From NCBI GenBank assembly GCA_036435485.1, contig CM071597.1, forward strand, positions 6,503,881-6,567,880: a DNA stretch of 64,000 bases. The letters are read 5' to 3'. The notes beneath the pieces are model-generated. The model was not told the origin of the DNA and made no database searches. It was given only the letters and a program-made list of their open reading frames with translations. This stretch comes from Saposhnikovia divaricata. Taxonomy: Eukaryota; Streptophyta; Magnoliopsida; Apiales; Apiaceae. Positions 11,348-21,879 of the stretch are shown in pieces. Position 1 is the stretch's first letter, and every line of letters starts with the position of its first letter. The translations under genes were made by a program, and so were the position numbers.

Positions 11348-12684
11348 GTAGTATTTAAATATAGGGTAAGAGTGATCTTGTAACTCTTAATCCCATTTTG
11401 AATTTGTATTATTATATACTCAGATGTTGGTATTATATAAAAAAGATTTTTGTTTGCTAGTATCATTTTATTTTATTTTATTTTATTTTATCCGTTGAGA
11501 GTGTTTCTAAATTTAACAACGAAAATACCATTGGTAAATGGTTGTTAAACTACTAACAGATTATCCATTACAAATTTATAACAATTAAAATTCCGTTGGC
11601 ATTTGGTTGCTAATAAATACCAACAGAATATCCGTTGCGAAGTCAGTTGGGTGATGGTTGTTTGTAAAAACAAGAATTCCGTTACCAGTCTGTTGGTATT
11701 CCGTTACTAAGTTTAGTAACGGAAATAAATTCCGTTGTTAGAGACTTCCCAACGACGTTTGTTCCAACGACCGCATTCCGTTAGCATTCCGTTAGGAAAC
11801 CACTTTACAACCATTTTACCAACGGATTTCAGTAACTTACCAACGGAAATTTCTGTTAGTAGAAGAGGATTTTCTTGTAGTGAGAGTTGTTTGAACTTTG
11901 GCTGCTAATGACGGTGCAAGACAACAACATCAGATAATACAATTTGCAGGAAACAAAAAAGAAGCAAACCTATAATAAAATATAAAAAACACTACTCGTC
12001 GGATAAAGCAGAGTTAGAGTCATAGCCAACACTGAAGAAAGTTGTCAAATGTTTTGGCCTGCAATAAAATCAAATTGAAACAAAGAAAGAAATAAATAAA
12101 AAAGAAGGGTAATGGAATGCAGCAAAAAGAAACATGTTCGAGTAAGAAAAACAGTTGACTGATAATTCTAAGATCTAAAGGAGAGGGGGGGAAACCGAAT
12201 GACATCAACTACAAGCGCTTATTAGTATCTTAATTCAACATCAAATAAACACAACTTTAATAGACTATGGCAAAGTAATCGTAAAATCAAGAGCAACCCT
12301 ATAAATCAAGTCTCCCAAAATCACAAGCCTAACAGAGTGAACCTACAAACAGAAATTAACAAGGAATGTTTAAAGGGGCTGATTTTAACCTAAAAACTGT
12401 AATTAACTGCAACATCAAAAATTACAAGTCTAAAAACAGAAATCAGGGCATGATTAATAATCAACAAAATAATCAAATAAGTGTAGAAATCAAAAGTAGA
12501 AGAATTGATACAAACATAAAAATTTTACGAATACGGAGACCCTCCAATTGTTCAACTTTGAGTTGACGGACATGTTTGAAGAATCGCCTGGATGCACGAA
12601 AATCAATCGACTTCTCTATTTTTTCAATAAACTCGATCCTCTCTCTCTGGCTCAGATATCCCACCATCTTTTCGCTCTCTCTCT

Positions 12685-13110
12685 TGTAACTGTTCGACTA
12701 ATTGTTAGAAGAATGGTTACAACAATATTTAATTAATTTATTGGAGTCAAAGGCGGGAATGAGAGTAGGAGAATTCTTTGATTAAATGACGTAGCTTGAC
12801 TTTGGAGTAACAACTTTTCTGAGCAAATCCTGAGCATTGATAGCAACTTGTTTTAACGAGTGAGATAATGACACGTGGCAGGGAGAAGGAATAAAACCCA
12901 ACCATGTGATGAGAGGAGGGCATGCTGAGAATACACACTTTTGTTGCTTTCATTTTCTATTTTCTTTGTAAAGTTGTAAACCCAGAAAAGTTGTACAGAT
13001 TTATCTTACTTTTAATGTCAAGCTTTTGTTCTTCGTCATTTACAGTTCTTCATTAATTTTTCCTCTTATAAATAATTAGAAAACCCAAAAATATTACGTT
13101 GTTGGTTACA
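12685..13110 (+). repeat. 5' LTR of the chromovirus-type element
   Basis: It is 426 bp and matches 17966-18391 apart from a few transitions. It contains ACACGTGGCAG and ends TTGGTTACA, two bases before the primer binding site. Confidence 0.95.
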
Positions 13111-13156
13111 AGTGGTATCAGAGCCCTAAATCCTTGGCCACAATTTTGTATGAATC

Positions 13157-16100
13157 ATGGTTGATGGTACTCGTAGTAAGAGTTTGGATGATAGACTGGG
13201 GGCGTTGGAGGTTAAGTTCATTGAGCTTACTGGGGAATCGAGTAAAGGGAGGTCAGAAACAAATCAGAAAATGGTGGAGATGAGTCAAAGGATCGAAGAA
13301 TTGAGTATTGGTTTAGGGAAGGTGGATGGAAGATTTGAGGAACTGAAGCAGATCATTTTAATGGGGCAACAACCCTTACGACCGGGTGGGGTTCAACCTC
13401 AACAAGGAAGTACTATGGAGACGAGAACTGGGAATGGATCTGCAAGTAATTTCAGAGAAGAGGTAAATTCACCTACCATTTCTTCATCTAATATTACTTA
13501 TACTGCCGTCCCTACCACAGTTTCTCCTCTTACGTTTATACCTACCACACAACCAATATATATGTCAAACCACCCTCAACCACCATATACACTACAGATG
13601 CATCAAACCCCCACTCCAACCTTCTCGTCTGCACCTCTTTACGCGACCACTATGACCACCCAACCTTACACACAATATTCAAACCCACCCATCCCTCAAT
13701 TTGCTCCGTACTCTCCACACACGATGGGGCATGGACCTGTTCCAGGACATTATCATCCACCCTTTAACCCGAGTCCAAAGATTGAATTCCCCAAGTTTGA
13801 TGGGAATGACCCCAAAGGATGGATTGTACGAGCAGAACAATACTTCGACTTCATCAATATTGATGAACACAAGAAGGTTAAATTATCTGGGCTACACTTT
13901 GAAGGGAAGGCAAGTGTGTGGTACAGATTTTACCAAAGCAGCAGGGCTAACCACAACTGGAAACTGTTCCAAACAGATTTATTGACCAGGTTTGAAAATC
14001 CTGATAACAGAGATGTGCAGGAGCAATTTAATAAGTTGAGACAAACTGGAACAATTTCTGAGTACGAGGATAATTTTGAGGAACTACGAGCTATGGTAGT
14101 GGCTAAGAATAAGCACCTCTCTGAAGAATATTTTGTGTCAAGTTTTATTAGTGGGTTGAAAGACCACATCAAGAGCTCTGTGAAGATGTTCAGGCCACAA
14201 CTATTGGCTGATGCAGTGTACCTGTCTAAACAAGAAGAATCGAGGTCACAGAAAAATGTGGTCAATACGACGAAGACGTTTGTTAAAAGTACTTCGAACA
14301 CTGAACTTAAACCCTCGTATTCACATGGTTTTAGTATAAAGAAGGAACCCAACATAGGCAGGTCGACACTGACTAGCAAGGAAATAATAGAGAGGAGAAA
14401 ACAAGGACTCTGTTTCCATTGCGATGACAAATACCACCCAGGCATAGAATGCAAAGCCAAGCTATATTCGATGTGGGGAGAAGATGAGGAAGGTAGTGAA
14501 GTGGAATTGGAGGTTAATAAAGAGAAAGAAGAACTTGTCTGTGAAGAAGAGTGTGTGCCTGGTGAAATATCACTTAATGCCATTGCTGGAAATCAAACCC
14601 CCAGCACTATTAGAATACAAGGCACTATTGGAAAGCATAAAGTGAGCATCCTTATCGACAGTGGCTCCACTCACAGCTTCGTGGATGCTAAGTTGATTAA
14701 GCAACTAGGATACATTGTCGAACCAGTGCCTACATTGGCAGTTAGTGTTGCTGATGGCTCGAAGATAGTTGGTGACACTGCTTGCAAGCAACTGGAGTAC
14801 AGTATACAAGGACAGATGTTTAAGACTGAACTGAGGTTATTTCCATTGGGAGGCTCAGACATTGTGCTGGGAGTTGATTGGTTGAAAGAACATAATCCAG
14901 TGACGTTTGATTATCGGGAACTCAGCATCACTATTATGAAAGCAGGCCAAAGGATAGTACTTAAAGGAGATTATAAGGAGGGAAGTTTAAAAACTATCAG
15001 TGGAAAAGGGCTAAGTAAACTGATCAAGAGCAAGAGGGTGGCTGCACAAGGCTACTTATGCCTCATTTCTGCAAAACCACAGTAAGAAGTAGTTGTGGAA
15101 CCACCACCAGTACCACCTGAGGTGAAGACTTTAATCCAAAAATATCGAAGTATATTCCAGGAACCATAGGGCTTGCCTCATCGCAGGCTTCATGACCATA
15201 GAATTCCCCTGCTCGAAGGCAGCCAACCCGTAAATCAACCCAGTTACAGAGTCCCGTATTTCCAGAAAAATGAAATCGAGAGGCAAGTGAAAGAAATGTT
15301 AAAGTCAGGGGTGATACGACCCAGCACAAGCCCCTTCGCCTCTCCAGTGATTCTAGTGAAGAAGAAGGATGGGACATGGCGTATGTGTGTGGACTATCGA
15401 AAGCTGAATGACATTACAGTTAAAAACAAGTACCCAATTCCCATTATTGACGAGTTGCTAGATGAATTGAGGGGAGCCCATTGGTTTACAAAATTGGATT
15501 TGAGGGCGGGATACCATCAAATTCGGGTTGTGGATGAGGATATTTACAAAACGGCTTTCAAAACTCACCAAGGTCTCTACGAGTTTTGAGTGATGCCGTT
15601 TGGTTTAACTAACGCTCCAGCTTCGTTTCAAGCTCTACTGAACGAGATATTTCAGCCACAACTTCGAAAAACAGTGTTAGTATTCTTCGATGATATACTT
15701 GTGTATAGCAAGACCTATGAGGAGCATTTGGTTCACTTGGAAGAGGTACTTAGCACCTTGCACTATCATCAATTGTTTATCAAGGAGAGTAAATGTTCTT
15801 TCTGCCAAAATCAGTTGGAATACCTCGGCCACGTTATATCTAGAGAAGGTGTAGCCACAGATGCTAGCAAGGTCCAGAATATGTTGGATTGGCCTGTTCC
15901 CAATAATGTGAAGCAGCTAAGGGGTTTCCTTGGTCTCACGGGATATTACCGTAGATTCGTGCGAGGGTACGGAATAATTTGCAAACCTCTTACCGAATTG
16001 TTGAGGAAGGGTACTTTTCAATGGGGAAGAGAGGCTCAAGAAGCATTCGACAAGTTGAAAACATCTATGGTCACTACCCCTGTACTCACCCTACCTGACT

Positions 16101-17938
16101 ACACAAAGCCGTTTGTGATTGAAACTGATGCAAGTGGTACGGGTGTGGGGGCTGTTTTGATGCAGCAAGGCCAGCCCATTGCTTACTATAGTAAAGCATT
16201 GACACCAAAGCAGCAATCAATGTCTACCTACGAGAAAGAGCTATTGGCAATCGTGTTGGCTACCCACAAATGGCAGTCATACCTGCAGGGCCATCGTTTT
16301 ATAATTAAAACGGATCACCAGTCTCTTAAATACCTGCTAGAACAGAGGTTATCAACCATGTTACAGCAGAAGTGGTTAGCGAAATTAATGGGGCTCGACT
16401 ATGAAATACAATACAAGAAGGGAAAAGAAAACATCGTGGCAGATGCTTTGTCAAGAGTCCACGAAGAACCAAAAGGGGGTGAACTTTATGAGATCACCAC
16501 GGTGACTCATGGTTGGATGCAAGATATCACCAACAGCTATGTGGAAGATAGCGAGTCCTTACAGATCATTGAAGGGGTGGCATCAAAAGATGACAGATTC
16601 AGCAAGTATCAGTGTTACAAAGGCCTAATAAAGTATGAAGATAAGTTGTTTGTATGGAGCAGTGCTGGGCTAAGAGAAAAACTGATCTGGGAATTTCATG
16701 ATAGTGTGATTGGGGGCCATTCGGGCCAAGAGGTGACCTTCAAAAAGCTGTCACAATTCTTTTACTGGACTTCAATGAGAAAGGATGTTAATGACTACGT
16801 CAAGACTTGTGATCTATGCCAACGAGTGAAGTCGGGTACTCATTTTCCACATGGTTTACTCCAACCGTTACCAGTTCCAAGTCAAGTATGGGAGGACATT
16901 TCCATTGATTTTATTGAGGGGCTACCTCCTTCAAATGGGAAGGACAGTATCATGGTGGTAGTCGATCGACTGTCTAAGGTGGGCCATTTCTTCTCATTAT
17001 CACACCCCTATTCTGCAACCCAGATTGCTCAACTATTTCTTGATAACATCTACAAACTCCACGGTTTGCCAAAGTCAATTGTATCCGACCGTGACAAGAT
17101 ATTTACAAGTAATTTTTGGAAGGAGCTATTTACTTCGATAGGAACTCAACTCAACCTCAGTACTTCGTACCATCCTCAAACGGACGGTCAAACTGAGCGA
17201 CTCAATAGATGTCTCGAGCACTATCTTCGAGCAATGGCGAGCAAGAGACCAAAACAATGGAATAGGTGGCTTCCCCTTGCTGAGTGGTGGTACAACTCTT
17301 CCTTTAACTCTGCTATTAAGATGTCGCCATATGAAGCTCTGTACGGGGTGAAACCACGACAACTCTGCGTTCCATCTGACTGTAGAACCGCAGTAGAAAC
17401 AGTAGCTGATTTCCAGGTGGATAGAGAAGCAATGAACCATGTGCTGCAAGAAGCAATATGCTCAGCTCAACATAAATATAAAACTTATGCAGACAAGAAG
17501 AGAACTGAAGTTGAATTTGCAATGGGTGACTAGGTGTTTTTGAATTTGCAGCCGTATAGGCAGCTATCAGTGGCGGTGAGAAAACACCTCAAATTAGCTC
17601 ATAAATTTTTTGGACCATATCAAATAGTGGCTAGAGTGGGTGCTGTAGCATATAAGTTAAAGCTGCCAGAGGGAAGCTCAGTTCACCCTGTTTTTCATAT
17701 CAGCGTCCTTAAAAAGAAGGTGGGATCAAGGTTCACTACTACTACAGTTTTGCCGAGATTGGGCCAGGAGGGGCAGTTTTTGGTATACCCAGTGAAACTG
17801 TTGAACCAACGAATGGTCAAGAAGGGGAACAAGGCCGTGATACAGTGGTTGATTCAGTGGTCACATTCAATTCCCGAAGACGCGAGTTGGGAGGACGCTG
17901 CAACAATTGCTGAGCAGTATCCAGATTTTAATCCTTGA
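13157..17938 (+). pseudogene. Gag-Pol of the chromovirus-type element, four in-frame stops
   Basis: A single frame of 1,594 codons encodes, in order: a Gag capsid region; a CCHC zinc knuckle near codon 417 (CFHC...H...C); aspartic protease near codon 500 (LIDSGSTHSFVD); reverse transcriptase with VFFDDILVYS near codon 843; RNase H (ETDASGTGVGAVL); an integrase HHCC zinc domain; the DDE core (DFIEGLPP, SDRDKIFTS, TDGQTERLNR); and a C-terminal chromodomain-like segment (PEDASWEDA). Stops lie at 15083-15085 (TAA), 15167-15169 (TAG), 15587-15589 (TGA) and 17531-17533 (TAG). There is no frameshift. The copy is therefore coding-dead by nonsense changes only. The role would be reverse transcription and chromatin-targeted integration. 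Confidence 0.95.
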
Positions 17939-17965
17939 GGACAAGGATTCTTAAGGGGGAGGCAT

Positions 17966-18391
17966 TGTAACTGTTCGACTAATTGTTAGAAGAATGGTTA
18001 CAACAATATTTAATTAATTTATTGGAGTCAAAGGCGGGAATGAGAGTAGGAGAATTCTTTGGTTAAACGACGTAGCTTGACTTTGGAGTAACAACTTTTC
18101 TGAGCAAATCCTGAGCATTGACAGCAACTTGTTTTAATGAGTGAGATAATGGCACGTGGCAGGGAGAAGGAATAAAACCCAACCATGTGATGAGAGGAGG
18201 GCATGCTGAGAATACACACTTTTGTTGCTTTCATTTTCTGTTTTCTTTGTAAAGTTATAAACCCAGAAAAGTTGTACGGATTTATCTTACTTTTAATGTC
18301 AAGCTTTTGTTCTTCGTCATTTACAGTTCTTCATTAATTTTTCCTCTTATAAATAATTAGAAAACCCAAAAATATTACGTTGTTGGTTACA
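17966..18391 (+). repeat. 3' LTR of the chromovirus-type element
   Basis: It is the partner of 12685-13110. It is followed by TCTCT and more CT/GATCTC repeats, which look like the rest of the CT-rich leader of the interrupted minus-strand gene. Confidence 0.95.
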
Positions 18392-18475
18392 TCTCTCTCT
18401 CTCTCTCTCGATCTCGATCTCGATCTCCCTCTCTCACACACCTTTTCTTTTTCAACTACCACCGCCTCATACTAG

Positions 18476-18660
18476 GATGGCAATTTTTATCCGTACCGAC
18501 CCGAATGGATTTTACCCAACCCGAAAATTCGGGTTTGGATTCGCGATTGGGTTTGCTATTTTCGGGTCGGGTTCGATTTTTGGCCATACCGTACCGAACC
18601 CAACCCGAAACCCGTTTCGAACCCGAATTCGAACCGAAACCCGAATTAATTTATATATAC
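18476..18660. repeat. Dispersed-repeat segment rich in CCCGAA/TTCGGG
   Basis: Many CCCGAA/TTCGGG words in both orientations occur, with GGATGGCAA near the left edge. This composition is typical of short dispersed plant repeats. No target duplication or class was assigned. Confidence 0.45.
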
Positions 18661-18662
18661 TA

Positions 18663-19670
18663 GCAATATGTCAGTGCTTCGCACACGGGTCTTTTCATCT
18701 AAAAAAATTTCAAAATATTATATGAATATTCCAGTCCAATTTTTTTGTTCAATTCCAAAATTTGTAAAAATTTTAAAATTTGAATTTATCGTATTCATCA
18801 AATTACTACTATATTTTTTTATAGTAACGTTGATCGCAATGATTTTGACGCGTTTTACTTTCATTATTTGTATAAAATTTAAAAAAATTATGTATCGTTG
18901 TAGATCGTTTAACGTCCAACAATGAGAACAAAAATTTGTTTTTTTACTTATTTTTTATAATCGAATATTTTATATTTAATAAAGATGACAATGTTTGACC
19001 ATTATATTATTATATGGATTAATTTCCATACTGATAGATTGTTCTTAAAATAAAAAAAAATATAAATAAAAAAACATTAGTATTGCCAATTAATTATAAT
19101 TTTAATTTTTACTATAAATGTAACTGACATAAAATAAATTAGTGGTGGGCAAATTTAGGTTAGTGTGTAGAGGTAAGAAGAGATTTTAATGAGATATGAT
19201 TACTATTTATAGCAATATGCCTGTGCTTCGCACACGGGTCTTTTTATTTAAAAAAATTCGAAATATTATATGAATATTTCGGTCTAAATTTTTTGTTCAA
19301 TTCAAAAATTTGTAAACAATTTTAAAAATTGAATTTATCATTATTCATCAAATTGCTACTATATTTTTTTAGAGTAACGTTGATCGTAGTGATTTTGACG
19401 CATTTTACTTTCATTATTTGTATAAAATTTAAAAACTTTATGTATCGTTGTAGATCGTTTAACGTCCAATAATGGGAACAAAAATTTGTTTTTTTACGTA
19501 TTTTTATAATCGAATATTTTATATTAAATAAAGATGACAATTTTTTAACATTATATTATTATATAGATTAATTTCCATACTGATAGATTGTTCTTAAAAT
19601 TAAAAAATATAAATAAAAAAACATTAGTATTATCAATTAATTTTAATTTTAATTTTTACCGGACTATACC
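18663..19670. repeat. Two direct copies of an about 455-bp repeat, offset 548 bp
   Basis: Copies start at 18663 and 19211 with GCAATATG(T/C)C(A/T)GTGCTTCGCACACGGGTC and stay alignable through CATACTGATAGATTGTTCTTAAAAT. The GTGCTTCGCACACGGG start is GC-rich against an AT-rich body. About 90 bp of unrelated sequence separates the copies. The class of element is not known to me. Confidence 0.85.
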
Positions 19671-19935
19671 TTTCTATAATTTTTACCTCGATATTTTTTT
19701 AGTTTTATTATTTATATTAAATTTTTCTTTATAAGAAGGTCAATTTTTATATTTAATAAACAAATATAATAATATTGACTCATTTAATATATCTAAAAAA
19801 TTTTGCGATATTGAATGCATTTTAATTTATACTTAGTATATTAAAAATAATATGTAATTTATTTTTAGTTAATCTTATTAAACAAAATGTAATATGTAAT
19901 TTATTATATATATTTTATTTACTTATGTAGAGTAC

Positions 19936-20239
19936 TTTTATTTGGAGACCTTGGAGACCATCAATGTTCTGCAACTAATACATTGCACAACTTATTATTT
20001 TGCAAATCATATTCTATGGGAATCATTATTTCATTGAAAAATCTTAAAAATCATAAATGTTTTGTATGCATAACATTGCAAAACATATGTTCTGCAAAAT
20101 TTGTCCGACTTGTAAAACATGTATTTTTTTAGATTTTTCAATCAAATGGTGGTTTTTATAGAATATGATTTGCAAAACAATTAGTTTTGCAATGTGTTAA
20201 TTGCAGAACATTGATGGTCTCCAAGGTCTCCAAATAAAA
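19936..20239. mobile_element. 304-bp foldback MITE with long terminal inverted repeats
   Basis: The left end, TTTTATTTGGAGACCTTGG then AGACCATCAATGTTCTGCAA, is the near-perfect inverse of the right end (about 40 bp). Further inverted matching continues inside around TTTGCAAATCATATTCTAT. No coding content. No convincing target duplication was seen, so the superfamily is not assigned. Confidence 0.8.
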
Positions 20240-20609
20240 CATTTGACTGATAATTCTAATTAGAAGTATATAAATTATATACTTCCTTTATTTTCATTAA
20301 TTAATGTTTTTTTCCCACGCATTTTCAAGAATCTTGCCTGCATTGTTAAAATGAATACTTCTCGAATAATTGGTACTTACTCTTGAGAAATTTTATGTTT
20401 AGTACTCGCAACAATCTTGTGTTATTATTATTCTTTTTTTTGTCAGACAACAATCATTTGTGTTATGTTTGGTCACATAGGTGTGACTTTGCATGGTTAA
20501 ATTTGCATGATTAATTAGCAAAAGCATTGAGATATCATTGGTTAAAATTTTCAAGATATATGTTGTGCATATTATTTTCATTAACCATGCATATTGCATG
20601 TAGAAGTTC

Positions 20610-20618
20610 TATATAAGG
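20610..20618 (+). promoter_or_regulatory. TATA box of the SKP1-like gene
   Basis: TATATAAGG lies 55-63 bp upstream of the ATG, a normal plant promoter spacing. Confidence 0.6.
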
Positions 20619-20672
20619 TGAACTGACTATACTATCATTATCACAAACTTTGATTAATCTAGATTAGTAAAT

Positions 20673-21138
20673 ATGGAAGATATTACACTTACATGCAAGG
20701 ATGGGAAAATCAAAGTTAAAAGAGATGTTGCTTGTGAGTCTTTAGTGCTCAAGGAAGCTATACATAGGGGAGAAGTTGATATCACTGTTAATTTTAGTAC
20801 TGATATTACTTTGAAAGCAATGAGATTTTGTGAGATGAAGTTGGAAGATGAAAAAGAAGAAGATGAAAAAGAATATAATTTGTACCAATTCATCAAGGAA
20901 AACAAACTCATCCAACTCATGAATGTAGGTATTTTCTACATCTTATCTTTTTTTAAATTGTTTTCTTTTGATGATTATTTTTTTATTAATATAGGTTGCC
21001 GCTAACCTCGAAATTGAGGAACTTATTCGCATGACTGCTATCGGTTTTGATGGTGCAATTTTCAACAAGAATCCAACGAAGGAAAGGAAGACCAAAACAG
21101 TTGAAGCAATCAAAGAAATGGTGAAAAAAATGGTGTGA
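20673..21138 (+). CDS. Short divergent SKP1-like protein, two exons
   Basis: Exons are 20673-20924 and 20995-21138 with intron GTAGGT..ATATAG in phase 0, giving 131 aa. The N-terminal half has the SKP1 BTB/POZ pattern (LTCKDGKIKVKRDVACES, then VLKEAI). The second half has NLYQFIKENKLIQLMN followed by VAANLEIEELIRMTA and the IFNKNPTKERKTKTVEAIKE segment, matching SKP1's LIDLMQAANYL / dimerisation region. SKP1 links cullin-1 to F-box proteins in SCF ubiquitin ligases. The protein is shorter than usual (about 160 aa) and lacks the acidic EEEEEVRRENQWAFE-type C-terminus that contacts F-box proteins. It may bind cullin only, or be a young diverging duplicate. A TATA box sits at the expected place. 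Confidence 0.75.
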
Positions 21139-21229
21139 GTATAAGTCTGCTATATTGTTATCAGTTGGCCCTTCTACTATAATTTGAAGGGTTGTAATGC
21201 ATTTATCTAGTAATATATGGCCCTTCTAC

Positions 21230-21424
21230 CTATGTCATGGAAATAAGCCTCCACAACATTCATTTTGTCTTTGGTTTCTTCCATAACTATATCTTGCAAT
21301 GCCATTTCAAATTCCGACTCCACTGCTTTCAGTACATCCGCAGGTGGCATTCCACCATAAATTAGCTCTCTCACTGAGTCACTGGTATGTTGGTCTTTTT
21401 CACCACCTTCTTTGGAACCTCAAC
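21230..21424 (-). pseudogene. Hsp110-like HSP70 C-terminal exon fragment
   Basis: After an acceptor (ATATAG) the minus strand reads VEVPKKVVKKTNIPV, then in a shifted frame ELIYGGMPPADVLKAVE, EFEMALQDIVMEETKDK and NVVEAYFHDI, ending at a likely donor. These are blocks from the C-terminal region of plant HSP70-14/15-type proteins. The frame change and in-frame stops between the blocks mark it as broken. It belongs to the same family and strand as 1668-2407 but to a different part of the protein. It lies on the upstream side, so the two are not simply one gene in order. Confidence 0.75.
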
Positions 21425-21879
21425 CTATATTGAATTGAAATACATTAATCCCATTTATTTGACGTGCTATCTCATATTCAAATGAGAGATTTTCTTTTCT
21501 TTTTTTTTAAATGACATGTAATGTTAGATTAGAAGACAAATAGCAAGGGCAGCTAAAAGAATTACGTAACAATAGAGAAAGAGAAGAGTCGAAAGAGAAT
21601 AAAAAAGATCGCATTTAAGTAAAACACCCAATCTGACAAAAAAAACAATAACAATAGTGAGATAACACAAATGTAACATCAACCATAGACTAACTATGTG
21701 GAATAAAACTAGCTTATAAGCAACATCAATGCAGCAGTCCCAGAGGAAAAACAATTCATACCGTATATGTGCTGATCATTGCTGGTGTCTGAAGTTCACT
21801 AACATCAACATAGTGCACATCCACTGCAAATGTTCCAGATCTGTAAAAAGTCAGGGCCTTCACACTAGGTATTTAATTT
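21425..21879. other. Non-coding stretch
   Basis: No supported gene or repeat. The right edge is set by where LINE coding similarity begins. Confidence 0.4.

Larger units (their letters stand above)
6221..11882. mobile_element. CACTA (En/Spm-type) DNA transposon carrying host gene fragments
   Basis: The left end reads CACTACAAGAATTCCC and the right end is the inverse, TTTTCTTGTAGTG. Both are flanked by the 3-bp direct repeat AGA (6218-6220 and 11883-11885), as CACTA elements produce. Both subterminal regions (about 6240-6560 and 11490-11870) are packed with ACCAACGGA/TCCGTTGGT motifs in both orientations, typical of transposase-binding arrays. No TNP2-like transposase was found in the 5,662 bp, so the element is probably non-autonomous. 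The interior holds a tandem array and fragments of several host genes with intron-like spacers. Confidence 0.93.
5582..12667 (-). pseudogene. DUF3615-like gene, six exons, split by a CACTA insertion in exon 4
   Basis: Proposed minus-strand exons are 12667-12529, 12174-12153, 12058-11996, 11901-11883 joined to 6217-6050 across the transposon, 5956-5752 and 5658-5582. All junctions have GT..AG. Phases agree at every join and the total is 693 nt (230 codons plus TGA). The join across the transposon works only when one copy of its AGA target duplication is removed. Motifs in the C-terminal half include SYNENHGADYELV, VNFFAKP and DLFFAELVACGY, which resemble plant DUF3615 proteins (function unknown). 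The N-terminus is basic (MVGYLSQRERIEFIEKIEKS). A Ty3/gypsy element sits 17 bp upstream of the ATG in a CT-rich leader. The 22-nt exon 2 is the weakest call. Either the transposon is spliced out as part of an intron or the gene is now dead; the latter is more likely. Confidence 0.65.
12685..18391 (+). mobile_element. Complete Ty3/gypsy chromovirus-type retrotransposon
   Basis: Two 426-bp LTRs (12685-13110 and 17966-18391) start TGTAAC and end TTACA. The flanks carry TCTCT on both sides, though this lies in a CT tract and is not decisive. The primer binding site TGGTATCAGAGCC (tRNA-iMet type) is at 13113-13125 and a polypurine tract is at about 17951-17963. By eye the LTRs differ at about 8 positions, all transitions, suggesting a fairly recent insertion. 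The coding region is one frame with four stop codons. The insertion point is 17 bp upstream of the ATG of the minus-strand DUF3615-like gene. Confidence 0.95.

Noticed and set aside
13930..14583. 217-codon minus-strand ORF
   Set aside because: It is the reverse-frame shadow of the gag coding region of the gypsy element; no domain and no promoter.
19936..20239. Microprocessor-type miRNA precursor
   Set aside because: The long inverted repeat could form a hairpin, but its size, ends and sequence fit a MITE and there is no evidence for a mature small RNA.
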